DNA from: an uncultured Ignavibacteria bacterium
GTDB taxonomy: Bacteria > Bacteroidota > Ignavibacteria > Ignavibacteriales > Melioribacteraceae
DNA: 14,063 nucleotides
Assembly (NCBI GenBank): GCA_937930275.1
Contig: CALGLM010000310.1
Coordinates: 1 to 14,063, forward strand
Direction: 5' to 3'
Shown here piece after piece: positions 7,134 through 14,063 of the stretch; the stretch's first letter is position 1, and each line of letters starts with the position of its first letter. The translations under genes and the position numbers were made by a program. A model generated the notes under the pieces. It was not told the origin of the DNA. It was given only the letters and a program-made list of their open reading frames with translations, and did not search any database.

Positions 7134-9095
7134 TTACTTTGTTAAAACCATTTTATTTGTAATCAATTTTCCGTTAACTTTGCAAGCAATTATATAAACA
7201 CCTGATGCACATTTTTTATTGTTATTATCAATTCCGTCCCAAATAAAAGAATTTGTACCTTTTTCTGAATTACCGCTATACAAATCTTTAACTTTTTGAC
7301 CAAGTACATTATATATTGAAATTTTTGTTTCGTATAAACCGTCGAAATATACTTCAATATTTGTTGACGAACTAAACGGATTAGGATAATTTTTTAATTC
7401 GCTTAATCTTATTTGGTTAACTTCATCAAATATTTTTTTATTTAGTTCTATTGGTAAAAATCCGTATTTAAGCTTGAAAGTTCCAATTTCGGGTATTTTT
7501 TTATGATTTCCTAAGTTATCGGTATAACTAAATGAAAAATTGATGATTTTATTAATGCCAAAATCCGGAAGTTCGATATCGTATAATCCATCCCCTTTGT
7601 TAATCATTCCAAGTTTTATACTTTCATCATCTAAAAAATATTCAAATACAACATTACTTATGTTATTATCATCAAATATTTTAGACAAGATATAGCTATT
7701 ATCTTTTTTATATAAATTAGGATAAGTTATTGCATAATAAGCATCTAAAAGACCATAACCAATATTGTTATCAGGACTTTTTACGTTTTTCCCTGATTCA
7801 ATTATAATATTTCGTATTTGTTCGTTATTCAGATAATTAAATTTCGAAAGCAATAAGCTTGCAACGCCGGCAACAATAGGTGCAGCCGAAGAAGTACCTG
7901 ATGCGTATCTATAAGCATTTGAATATGCATCTGCACCTAAAACTGCAACTCCCATAGCAGTAACTTCCGGCTTAATTCTTCCGTCATATGTAGGTCCTCT
8001 TGAACTAAATGAGGCAAGCAAATTATCAGAGCCAACTGCTCCGACAGAAATAATATTAAATCCGTCTGCCGGTGCTGTTATATATTTCCAAGTAACATTT
8101 CCTTCGTTACCGGCAGATGTAATTGTAACAACTCCTTTTTTGAATGCTGTTTCTGCGGCTTTTGTACATATTGAAGTTTTACCGTTCATATCGGCATAGA
8201 TGTAAGAAAAATCATCGAATTCATTATAACCTAATGAGGAGGTAATTATATCAACTCCTAAATTCTCCATCCACTGCAAAGCTGCTGCATAGTTATCTTC
8301 TTCAACTCTTTTCTCGCTTCTAATATCTTCGGTTTTGGCAAGAATAACATCACTTTCAAAAGCCGAACCTATTAAATAGCCTTCGTTATATCCGCTTAAA
8401 ATTGAAAGACAATAAGTACCATGACTACTTTGCGAAGGGTCGTCACCAGTTTGGTTTGCAGTATTATTATCATTAAACACAAAATCTTTTTCAGCAATTA
8501 CATTTAAATTTTTTAAGGCATCATGCGTCCGCCATTCAAATCCTGAATCTAATACTCCGATTATTATGCCTTTTCCGGTAATATTCATATCATGGACTTT
8601 CGGGATATTAGAGAGCTCATTTTGGGTTAATGATGCCCCGTAATTACGTGAATATGTTGTTTTATTTAGATTGTATTGCGTTACAATGGTACTATCGTTT
8701 TCTTTAATAAACCTTAGGGTTTTTACCGGCTCAATTTTTTCAATAAAAGGTAGAGTTTTAATATTTTGCAACTGTTCATTTGTTAAATAACACGAAATAG
8801 AATTAAACCAATCTAATATATTAATTACCGAAACACCATGATTTTTAATTTCGTTTATGTAGTTTTGATATACAGGTATATCTTCGTATGTAACTATATT
8901 TTCACAATTTAAAGTTTTTTCTCTTCTTGCAATTGCTTTATCAGATAATCGTAGAATTACCTTATTATATAAATCGGAATTTTTGTAAAAGTAAAAATCT
9001 TTTCCTTTATCTTTAAAATAAATGAAATACTTGTTACCGGCAGATGCCGATAAAGTTATAGAAATTAGATAAATTAACAGAAAATATTTAACCAA
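7134..9095 (-). CDS. Secreted subtilisin-like S8 peptidase with type IX secretion sorting domain
   Basis: This 653-residue protein is an exported serine protease. Residues 1-19 form a Sec signal peptide ending in ASA. Residues about 22-130 match the propeptide-like region common in Bacteroidota S8 peptidases (LSDKAIARRE, LPFIEKIEPV). The catalytic triad is complete: Asp183 in VLDSGFEW, His225 in SSHGTYCLSILSG, and Ser402 in SGTSSAAPIVAG, with the oxyanion Asn330 in SAGNEG. A beta-rich linker domain (about 465-550) precedes a C-terminal sorting domain (569-653) starting NYPNPF and containing ISIYNVLGQKV, IWDG and SGVYI. This is the type A tail recognised by the type IX secretion system. The start is TTG at 9095-9093, supported by GGGAG eight bases upstream and by the signal peptide that follows at once. 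It lies 24 bases after lepB. The substrate is unknown. Confidence 0.93.
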   Translation of the reverse strand: MVKYFLLIYLISITLSASAGNKYFIYFKDKGKDFYFYKNSDLYNKVILRLSDKAIARREKTLNCENIVTYEDIPVYQNYINEIKNHGVSVINILDWFNSISCYLTNEQLQNIKTLPFIEKIEPVKTLRFIKENDSTIVTQYNLNKTTYSRNYGASLTQNELSNIPKVHDMNITGKGIIIGVLDSGFEWRTHDALKNLNVIAEKDFVFNDNNTANQTGDDPSQSSHGTYCLSILSGYNEGYLIGSAFESDVILAKTEDIRSEKRVEEDNYAAALQWMENLGVDIITSSLGYNEFDDFSYIYADMNGKTSICTKAAETAFKKGVVTITSAGNEGNVTWKYITAPADGFNIISVGAVGSDNLLASFSSRGPTYDGRIKPEVTAMGVAVLGADAYSNAYRYASGTSSAAPIVAGVASLLLSKFNYLNNEQIRNIIIESGKNVKSPDNNIGYGLLDAYYAITYPNLYKKDNSYILSKIFDDNNISNVVFEYFLDDESIKLGMINKGDGLYDIELPDFGINKIINFSFSYTDNLGNHKKIPEIGTFKLKYGFLPIELNKKIFDEVNQIRLSELKNYPNPFSSSTNIEVYFDGLYETKISIYNVLGQKVKDLYSGNSEKGTNSFIWDGIDNNNKKCASGVYIIACKVNGKLITNKMVLTK

Positions 9096-9103
9096 ATTAT
9101 CCG

Positions 9104-9108
9104 CTCCC
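9104..9108 (-). promoter_or_regulatory. Ribosome binding site that decides a TTG start
   Basis: GGGAG on the minus strand lies eight bases before the TTG at 9095-9093. It is the clearest Shine-Dalgarno sequence in the window. Because the frame has no ATG at this end, this site together with the immediately following signal peptide fixes the TTG as the start of the S8 peptidase. Confidence 0.65.
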
Positions 9109-9119
9109 GTGGATACTTG

Positions 9120-10037
9120 TTAATGCACTATTTTAGCCAATCTGTTTAATCTTACCGAAGATAATAAATCAAAAATATTAGAAAAAGGAATTGCCGGATC
9201 CCATGACCAATAAATCATCCATGCTTGTCCCAATACTTTTTCTCTCGGAACAAATCCCCAAAAACGACTATCGGCACTATTATCCCTATTATCCCCCATC
9301 ATAAAATAAAAGTTTTGTTTTATAACATAATTAGTTGTTATTTTACCGTCAATTTTGATATCATCGCCTTCTACGGTTACAACTCTTCTGCCGTACTCTC
9401 TATCAATAATATTTCTAAATAATTCAATGTTTTGACGTGATAATTTTACGTTATCCCCTTTTTTTGGTACAACAATCGGTCCGTAATTATCCTCGTTCCA
9501 CTCACTTCCGTAAGGAAATATTGCCGGATTTGGGATTCCGCTTGGGATGGCAAGCTGATTGCTATATTGAATGAAATGGGGACGTCTAATTTCTTTACCG
9601 TTAACATACACTATTTTATTAACTATTTTAACTGTATCACCGGGTAAACCGATCAAACGTTTTACATAATTATTAATTATTGTAGGCTTTAATTCATCTC
9701 TATCACCAGGATATTCAAATACTACAATATCAAATCTTTCAGGTTCACCTAAGGCAGGTAATTGAAAGTACGGTAAAGTAATATCGGTAAACGGAATATT
9801 ACGCGGAGAAGACGATCCATATATAAATTTATTTACAAATAAAAAGTCCCCTACTAAAATAGTCTTTTCCATTGAACCGGTCGGTACACGAGATGTCTCA
9901 ATTAAAAAAGATTTAATTAATAAAGCTGCAATAGCGGCAAATAATAAATTTTTTACAAATTCAAATGATTTGTCTTTAAATGTTTTAGGTTTGTCTTTAG
10001 TCTGTTTATCTGTTTTATTTTTGTTCAAAAATGACAT
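9120..10037 (-). CDS. lepB: Signal peptidase I
   Basis: The 305-residue inner-membrane enzyme removes signal peptides from Sec-exported proteins. A basic cytoplasmic N-terminus of about 28 residues, rich in lysine, precedes one membrane helix (about 29-46). The catalytic Ser55 lies in SRVPTGSMEKTI (49-60, box B). The general base Lys126 lies in YVKRLIGLPGD (124-134, box D). GDNRDNSADSRFWG (248-261) is box E. The long segment between boxes D and E (about 135-247) resembles the larger periplasmic domain of Gram-negative enzymes. The gene follows lepA by 58 bases, the same order as in E. coli, and precedes an exported peptidase that would be one of its substrates. A GGA six bases before the ATG may serve as ribosome binding site. 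Confidence 0.96.
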   Translation of the reverse strand: MSFLNKNKTDKQTKDKPKTFKDKSFEFVKNLLFAAIAALLIKSFLIETSRVPTGSMEKTILVGDFLFVNKFIYGSSSPRNIPFTDITLPYFQLPALGEPERFDIVVFEYPGDRDELKPTIINNYVKRLIGLPGDTVKIVNKIVYVNGKEIRRPHFIQYSNQLAIPSGIPNPAIFPYGSEWNEDNYGPIVVPKKGDNVKLSRQNIELFRNIIDREYGRRVVTVEGDDIKIDGKITTNYVIKQNFYFMMGDNRDNSADSRFWGFVPREKVLGQAWMIYWSWDPAIPFSNIFDLLSSVRLNRLAKIVH

Positions 10038-10042
10038 ATTAA

Positions 10043-10095
10043 TTCCGAATTATTAAACATTAAATAGCAATAAATAAAAAATGTTCCGTATTATT
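10043..10095 (-). repeat. Short direct repeat in the lepA-lepB gap
   Basis: On the minus strand AATAATACGGAA (10095-10084) and AATAATTCGGAA (10054-10043) match at 11 of 12 positions, 41 bases apart start to start, inside the 58-base gap between lepA and lepB. The second copy supplies the GGA in front of the lepB start. No function is known to me, and chance is possible in AT-rich sequence. Confidence 0.3.
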
Positions 10096-11889
10096 TTAAT
10101 CTTCAATTTGAAGAACGGCTAAAAAAGCCTCTTGCGGAATTTCTACATTGCCTACTTGTTTCATCCTTTTTTTACCTTCTTTTTGTTTTTCCAATAACTT
10201 TCGTTTTCGCGTAATATCACCGCCGTAACACTTAGCTAACACGTTTTTTCTTAATGCTTTTATATTTGTTCTGGCAATTACTTTTGAACCGATAGATGCT
10301 TGAACTGCAATTTCAAACATCTGTCTCGGAATTAAATCTTTAAGCTTAGAAGTTACTTTTCTTCCCCAGTCAAAAGCTTTTTTAGTATGAACAATTATAG
10401 ATAGGGCATCAACTTTTTCACCGTTAAGTAAAATATCAAGTTTAATTAAATCACTTTCTCTATATCCAATAAATTCATAATCTAAAGACGCATACCCTCG
10501 AGAAATTGATTTTAATTTATCAAAAAAATCAAAAATTATTTCGGATAAAGGAAACTCATACGATATATCGGCACGTGTTGGGTCAATATATGTTGTGTTT
10601 CGGTATATTCCGCGTTTTTCCATGGCAAGTTTCATAATAGCACCAACATACTCACTCGGAGTAACTATTTGAGCACGTACATAAGGTTCTTCAACCCTTA
10701 ATATATCACCGGCAACAGGCATGTCTGCTGGATTATCTACTACAACCAATTCTCCGGTTTTTAAATACACGTTATATTCAACGTTAGGCAAAGTAGTTAC
10801 AATAGATTGATTATATTCTCTTTCTAATCTCTCTTGTACTATTTCCATATGTAGCATGCCTAAAAATCCGCATCTAAAACCAAAACCTAACGCTGCACTT
10901 GTTTCAGGAATATAAGATAATGCAGAATCATTCAAACGGAATTTATCTAAGGCATCTCGTAAATCTTCAAAATCATCAGAATTTATCGGATATAATCCGC
11001 TATAAACCATCGGCTTTATATCTTTGTAACCGGGGAGGGGTTCGGGTGCTCCGTTTTTTGCATGAGTAACAGTATCACCAACTTTTGTATCATGTACGTC
11101 TTTTATACTCGCTATTAAATATCCTACATTTCCTGCAGATAACTCTTTTCCCTTAATTCTGTTTAATCCTAATGTACCTATTTCTTCGGCTAAATAATTT
11201 TTATCATTAACAAAAAAAGTAATCATATCTTTTTCTTTTAGCGTTCCGTTAAAAATACGTATAAATGCTATTGCTCCTCTGTATGCATCAAAAACAGAAT
11301 CAAAAATTAATGCTTGTAACGGAGCGTTCGGATCACCTTTTGGTGCAGGAATTTTATTAACTACCGCTTCTAAAATCGCTTCGAACCCTATTTTAGCTTT
11401 TGCGCTTGAAAGCAATATCTCTTCTTCTTTACAGCCAATTAAATCAATTATTTGATGTTTTACTACATCAACCATTGCACTTGGCAAATCAATCTTATTT
11501 ATTACCGGAATTATTTCCAATCCGGCATCAATAGCCATATATAAGTTACTAATTGTTTGCGCTTCTACACCTTGAGCCGCATCAACAACTAATATTGCCC
11601 CTTCACATGCTGCTAATGAACGGCTTACCTCATAACTAAAATCTACGTGTCCAGGAGTATCTATCAAATTAAGGATATAGTCTTTACCGTCATCTGCTTT
11701 ATATTTCATTTGTATGGCGTGACTTTTAATTGTAATACCTCTTTCACGCTCTAAATCAAGATTATCCAATAATTGAGCTTTGGCTTCCCTTGCAGTTATA
11801 GTGTGTGTTTTTTCTAAAAGACAATCCGCTATAGTCGATTTACCGTGATCGATATGTGCAATTATGCAAAAATTACGTATGTTTTCCAT
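10096..11889 (-). CDS. lepA: Elongation factor 4 (LepA), translational GTPase
   Basis: The 597-residue protein is full length for LepA/EF4, a ribosome-associated GTPase that acts on stalled or mis-translocated ribosomes. The G motifs are all present: AHIDHGKST (11-19), the switch segment RERGITIKS (48-56), DTPGH (77-81), NKID (131-134) and SSAK (161-164). The EF-G-like domains II, III and V follow. The LepA-specific C-terminal domain is recognisable by [20 protein letters not shown] and the ending [12 protein letters not shown]. The ATG at 11889-11887 is the natural start because METNIR-like residues just before the G1 loop are conserved in length (here [17 protein letters not shown]). A good promoter lies upstream. 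It heads a minus-strand series with lepB and the S8 peptidase. Confidence 0.98.
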   Translation of the reverse strand: MENIRNFCIIAHIDHGKSTIADCLLEKTHTITAREAKAQLLDNLDLERERGITIKSHAIQMKYKADDGKDYILNLIDTPGHVDFSYEVSRSLAACEGAILVVDAAQGVEAQTISNLYMAIDAGLEIIPVINKIDLPSAMVDVVKHQIIDLIGCKEEEILLSSAKAKIGFEAILEAVVNKIPAPKGDPNAPLQALIFDSVFDAYRGAIAFIRIFNGTLKEKDMITFFVNDKNYLAEEIGTLGLNRIKGKELSAGNVGYLIASIKDVHDTKVGDTVTHAKNGAPEPLPGYKDIKPMVYSGLYPINSDDFEDLRDALDKFRLNDSALSYIPETSAALGFGFRCGFLGMLHMEIVQERLEREYNQSIVTTLPNVEYNVYLKTGELVVVDNPADMPVAGDILRVEEPYVRAQIVTPSEYVGAIMKLAMEKRGIYRNTTYIDPTRADISYEFPLSEIIFDFFDKLKSISRGYASLDYEFIGYRESDLIKLDILLNGEKVDALSIIVHTKKAFDWGRKVTSKLKDLIPRQMFEIAVQASIGSKVIARTNIKALRKNVLAKCYGGDITRKRKLLEKQKEGKKRMKQVGNVEIPQEAFLAVLQIED

Positions 11890-11915
11890 TAATATTTTTC
11901 TTTTTTTAGCTAAGT

Positions 11916-11944
11916 AATATAACTATAAGTTACGTAAATTTCAA
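11916..11944 (-). promoter_or_regulatory. Candidate sigma70-type promoter for lepA
   Basis: On the minus strand a -35 box TTGAAA (11944-11939) and a -10 box TATATT (11921-11916) are separated by exactly 17 bases, and each matches the consensus at five of six positions. Transcription would start near 11909, leaving a leader of about 20 bases before the lepA ATG. Position and spacing are good, but AT-rich DNA yields such matches by chance. Confidence 0.42.
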
Positions 11945-11996
11945 TTATTAGAATTTTTATCTTGAATAATTCCCTATTTTAAAGCATTTTTGAATG

Positions 11997-12002
11997 TATA
12001 AT
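11997..12002 (+). promoter_or_regulatory. Possible -10 element for the phosphoesterase gene
   Basis: A perfect TATAAT lies 18 bases before the plus-strand start codon at 12021. No convincing -35 hexamer is seen at 16-18 bases upstream, so this is only a weak candidate. The gene also lacks an obvious Shine-Dalgarno sequence. Confidence 0.2.
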
Positions 12003-12020
12003 TAAAAATGTTGTGATTAA

Positions 12021-13871
12021 ATGAAAAAAATACTATTTGCCTTTTTACTACTTTTATCAGGAATTGTGTGTGCACAAAATTTTAAATTTGCATGGATTAC
12101 CGATATTCATGTAGGTGCAGGAGATGCAGAAAATGAACTCGATTCTGTAGTTTCCATTATCAACTATATGTCAGATGTTGAGTTTACTATTGTTTCCGGA
12201 GATATTACTGAAAAAGGAAGAAATAATGAATTAGAAAAGGCTAAAGAAATTTTAGATAAGCTAAAAAAACCATATTATATTTTACCCGGCAATCATGATA
12301 CTAAGTGGAGCGAATCTGGCACTGTAAAATTTTATGATATTTGGAAAGATGATAAATTTGTTTTTGAATTTGGGAATATGGTTTTTATCGGCATAAATTC
12401 CGGTATAATTTGGCGAGGAGGAGGAGGTCATTATTCTCCTGAATCTATTGAATGGCTTAAAAACACACTAAATAAAATTACAAAAGAAAAACAAATAATT
12501 TTTATCACACACCATCAACTCGATTCCGAAATTGATAATTGGTATAAGGTTTATAATATTTTAATTGAAAAGAATGTGCAGGCAGTTTTGTGCGGTCACG
12601 GACACGTAGCCAAACAGTATGATTTTAACGGCTTATTCGGAGTTATGGGACGTGCATCTATAAGCGATAAAAAAGAAAATTTCGGTTTTAACCTTGTTGA
12701 AAATAAAATCGATTCGCTTTTATTTTATACTGTTTCAAATGATTCAATACCAAAATTATTTGCTACTAAAGAAAAAGTATCGAACCTATCATTAACAACT
12801 GTTGATAGTAGTGACTTCATTAACTATTCAGTTGAAATAATTAATAAAATTAATTTAAACGCAACTTTTTCTGCAGCTCCGGTTACTTATAAGAACAATA
12901 TTTATTTAAATTCTTATAACGGAATTCTTACATGCTATGATTCTATATTAACAAAAAAATGGAATTTTAATTTATACGGAAAATCGGTCTCAACACCTGC
13001 TGTTGAAGATAATATAATTGCTGCCGCTACTTTATCTGGGGACTTATATACACTTGATGCAGAAAAAGGATTATCAATACTTTCCATAGGGTTTAATCAG
13101 CCGATAACCTCTCAGTTAAAAATCATTGAATATAACGGAGGTTATGATAATTTAATGCTACCAAAAGAGTCAAGTTCAAAATCTGCTGTTGTTTTGGGAA
13201 CTTCAACCGGAAATATGTTTTGTTATGATTTAGAAACATTACAAGAGTTATGGGTTAATAAAGACGCAAAAGAGATGATAGAAACAACTCCCCTATATTT
13301 TAATAATAAATTAATTTACGGAAGTTGGGATAGCAATGTTTATTGTTTAGATAGCAGAAAAGGATGGTTAATTTGGAAACAAACAGCGAATAAAAATTTT
13401 TACTATTCTACTGCGGTCGCATCGCCCGTAACAGACGGCAAAAATGTTTTTGTTAGCTCACCCGATAAAAATATTTATGCAATAGATTTAAACTTAGGGA
13501 AAATTAAAAAAAGTATAAAATGTGATGCTTGGGAATCATTAGGAATAAGTTCGGATAATAAAAAATTACTTATAAAAGGAATTGACGGCATTTTTACAAC
13601 AATAAGTACCGAAAAGCTTACAAAAATAAAAGATTATGATTTTGCATATGGTTTAGACACAATGCCTTCAGTTCCGTTAGAAGATAACGATAATATTATT
13701 TTTGGTTCAAAAAACGGTAATGTATATTTAATTGATAAGCTTGGCAAAATGCATACTCTATTTTTTATGGGTACTTCTCGAGTTCACTCAATTAAAAAAA
13801 TTGACGAAAATAAATATGTTGCACTAAATATGGACGGAATTGTTGTAGTGTTTTCAATCAAAAATTATTAA
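12021..13871 (+). CDS. Secreted metallophosphoesterase with C-terminal PQQ-like beta-propeller
   Basis: This 616-residue protein fuses two domains behind a signal peptide (1-18, cleavage after VCA). Residues about 21-240 are a calcineurin-like phosphoesterase. Its metal ligands are visible: Asp28 and His30 in TDIH, Asp61 in SGD, Asn91-His92 in PGNHD, His164 or His165 in THH, and His193/His195 in GHGH. This set is like that of the CpdA/Icc phosphodiesterases. Residues about 280-614 form a beta-propeller of seven or eight PQQ/quinoprotein-type repeats, with recurring units such as GDLYTLDAEKG, GNMFCYDLETL, SNVYCLDSRKGWLIW, KNIYAIDLNLG and GNVYLIDKLG. No type IX sorting tail is present, so a periplasmic location is likely. 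No PQQ-dependent dehydrogenase residues are claimed; such propellers are often structural. The substrate is unknown. A HAD gene follows six bases downstream, suggesting an operon. Confidence 0.88.
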   Translation: MKKILFAFLLLLSGIVCAQNFKFAWITDIHVGAGDAENELDSVVSIINYMSDVEFTIVSGDITEKGRNNELEKAKEILDKLKKPYYILPGNHDTKWSESGTVKFYDIWKDDKFVFEFGNMVFIGINSGIIWRGGGGHYSPESIEWLKNTLNKITKEKQIIFITHHQLDSEIDNWYKVYNILIEKNVQAVLCGHGHVAKQYDFNGLFGVMGRASISDKKENFGFNLVENKIDSLLFYTVSNDSIPKLFATKEKVSNLSLTTVDSSDFINYSVEIINKINLNATFSAAPVTYKNNIYLNSYNGILTCYDSILTKKWNFNLYGKSVSTPAVEDNIIAAATLSGDLYTLDAEKGLSILSIGFNQPITSQLKIIEYNGGYDNLMLPKESSSKSAVVLGTSTGNMFCYDLETLQELWVNKDAKEMIETTPLYFNNKLIYGSWDSNVYCLDSRKGWLIWKQTANKNFYYSTAVASPVTDGKNVFVSSPDKNIYAIDLNLGKIKKSIKCDAWESLGISSDNKKLLIKGIDGIFTTISTEKLTKIKDYDFAYGLDTMPSVPLEDNDNIIFGSKNGNVYLIDKLGKMHTLFFMGTSRVHSIKKIDENKYVALNMDGIVVVFSIKNY

Positions 13872-13877
13872 TGAATT

Positions 13878-14063
13878 ATGAATTTTAAAGGATATATATT
13901 TGATATTGACGGTACTATTACCGCTACTAATAATTTAATTTTTGCCACTTTTAATCATGTTGCAGATAAATATTTAAATAAGTACTTAACTGATAACGAA
14001 ATAATTGCATTATTTGGTCCAACAGAAGATGGTATATTAAAAGATTGGATGGGACACAATTAT
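13878..14063 (+). CDS. HAD-superfamily hydrolase, N-terminal part (cut by right edge)
   Basis: The first 62 codons are in the window. HAD motif I is clear: FDIDGTIT at residues 8-15, with nucleophile Asp9 and acid/base Asp11. The following residues (ATNNLIFATFNHVADKY, then LFGPTEDGIL) fit the helical cap of phosphoglycolate phosphatase/beta-phosphoglucomutase-like enzymes, where a substrate-specificity loop follows motif I. Motifs II-IV lie beyond the edge, so the substrate cannot be named. The ATG at 13878 is six bases after the phosphoesterase stop. An earlier ATG at 13872 overlaps that stop but ends after five codons. No Shine-Dalgarno is evident, so coupled translation is likely. Confidence 0.85.
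   Translation, partial: MNFKGYIFDIDGTITATNNLIFATFNHVADKYLNKYLTDNEIIALFGPTEDGILKDWMGHNY

Noticed and set aside
7103-7140. Possible terminator after the S8 peptidase (run of eight T on the minus strand)
   Set aside because: No G+C-containing stem precedes the T run, so an intrinsic terminator cannot be supported.
9225-9422. 65-codon open frame on the plus strand
   Set aside because: It is antisense to the box E region of lepB; no ribosome binding site or family resemblance.
11914-11933. Imperfect palindrome over the lepA -10 box and spacer (outer GTAA/TTAC arms)
   Set aside because: Only 12 of 20 positions are symmetric in AT-rich DNA, which is not enough to call an operator.
12051-12077. 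Lipobox-like cysteine (Cys17) in the phosphoesterase signal peptide
   Set aside because: The residues before it (Gly-Ile-Val) do not fit a lipobox; cleavage after VCA by signal peptidase I is more likely.
13872-13889. Overlapping ATG at the phosphoesterase stop as start of the HAD gene
   Set aside because: That frame ends after five codons; the ATG at 13878 opens the frame with the HAD motif.

Overview
The window is an AT-rich (by eye roughly one third G+C), tightly packed chromosomal segment of housekeeping and envelope genes. It most likely comes from the Bacteroidota/Chlorobiota/Ignavibacteria (FCB) assemblage. The main clue is a secreted subtilase ending in a type IX secretion (Por) sorting domain with an NYPNPF motif. 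A TAnnTTTG promoter-like element, mostly weak Shine-Dalgarno sites and a secreted phosphoesterase/beta-propeller fusion also fit. The assignment is an inference from these traits; no marker gene fixes the species.

Layout: from 11889 leftward everything lies on the minus strand, in this order of transcription: lepA (elongation factor 4), lepB (signal peptidase I), a type IX-secreted S8 peptidase, a 76-base gap with a candidate promoter, asnS, nuoJ, nuoK, nuoL, nuoM, an NhaD/CitMHS-type ion antiporter, and the first ten codons of another gene at the left edge. From 12021 rightward two genes lie on the plus strand: a secreted metallophosphoesterase with a PQQ-like beta-propeller, and the start of a HAD hydrolase cut by the right edge. 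The 131-base divergent gap holds a good sigma70-like promoter for lepA. No intergenic stretch exceeds 131 bases. I saw no tRNA, rRNA, CRISPR array, insertion sequence or phage gene.

How the genes work together: nuoJKLM are membrane-arm subunits of respiratory complex I, with the expected Glu/Lys/His residues of the proton channels. They are packed at 2-6 base spacing directly behind asnS. The usual next gene, nuoN, is not there; a separate multi-spanning antiporter of the ion transporter superfamily follows nuoM after 11 bases. lepA-lepB is the gene pair also known from E. coli, and here it is followed by a substrate of the export pathway (the S8 peptidase has a Sec signal peptide and a sorting tail).

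Nothing here is convincingly a new biological system. The items most worth a second look are the asnS-nuoJKLM-antiporter arrangement, the apparent replacement of nuoN by an antiporter in that cluster, and the phosphoesterase-propeller fusion.
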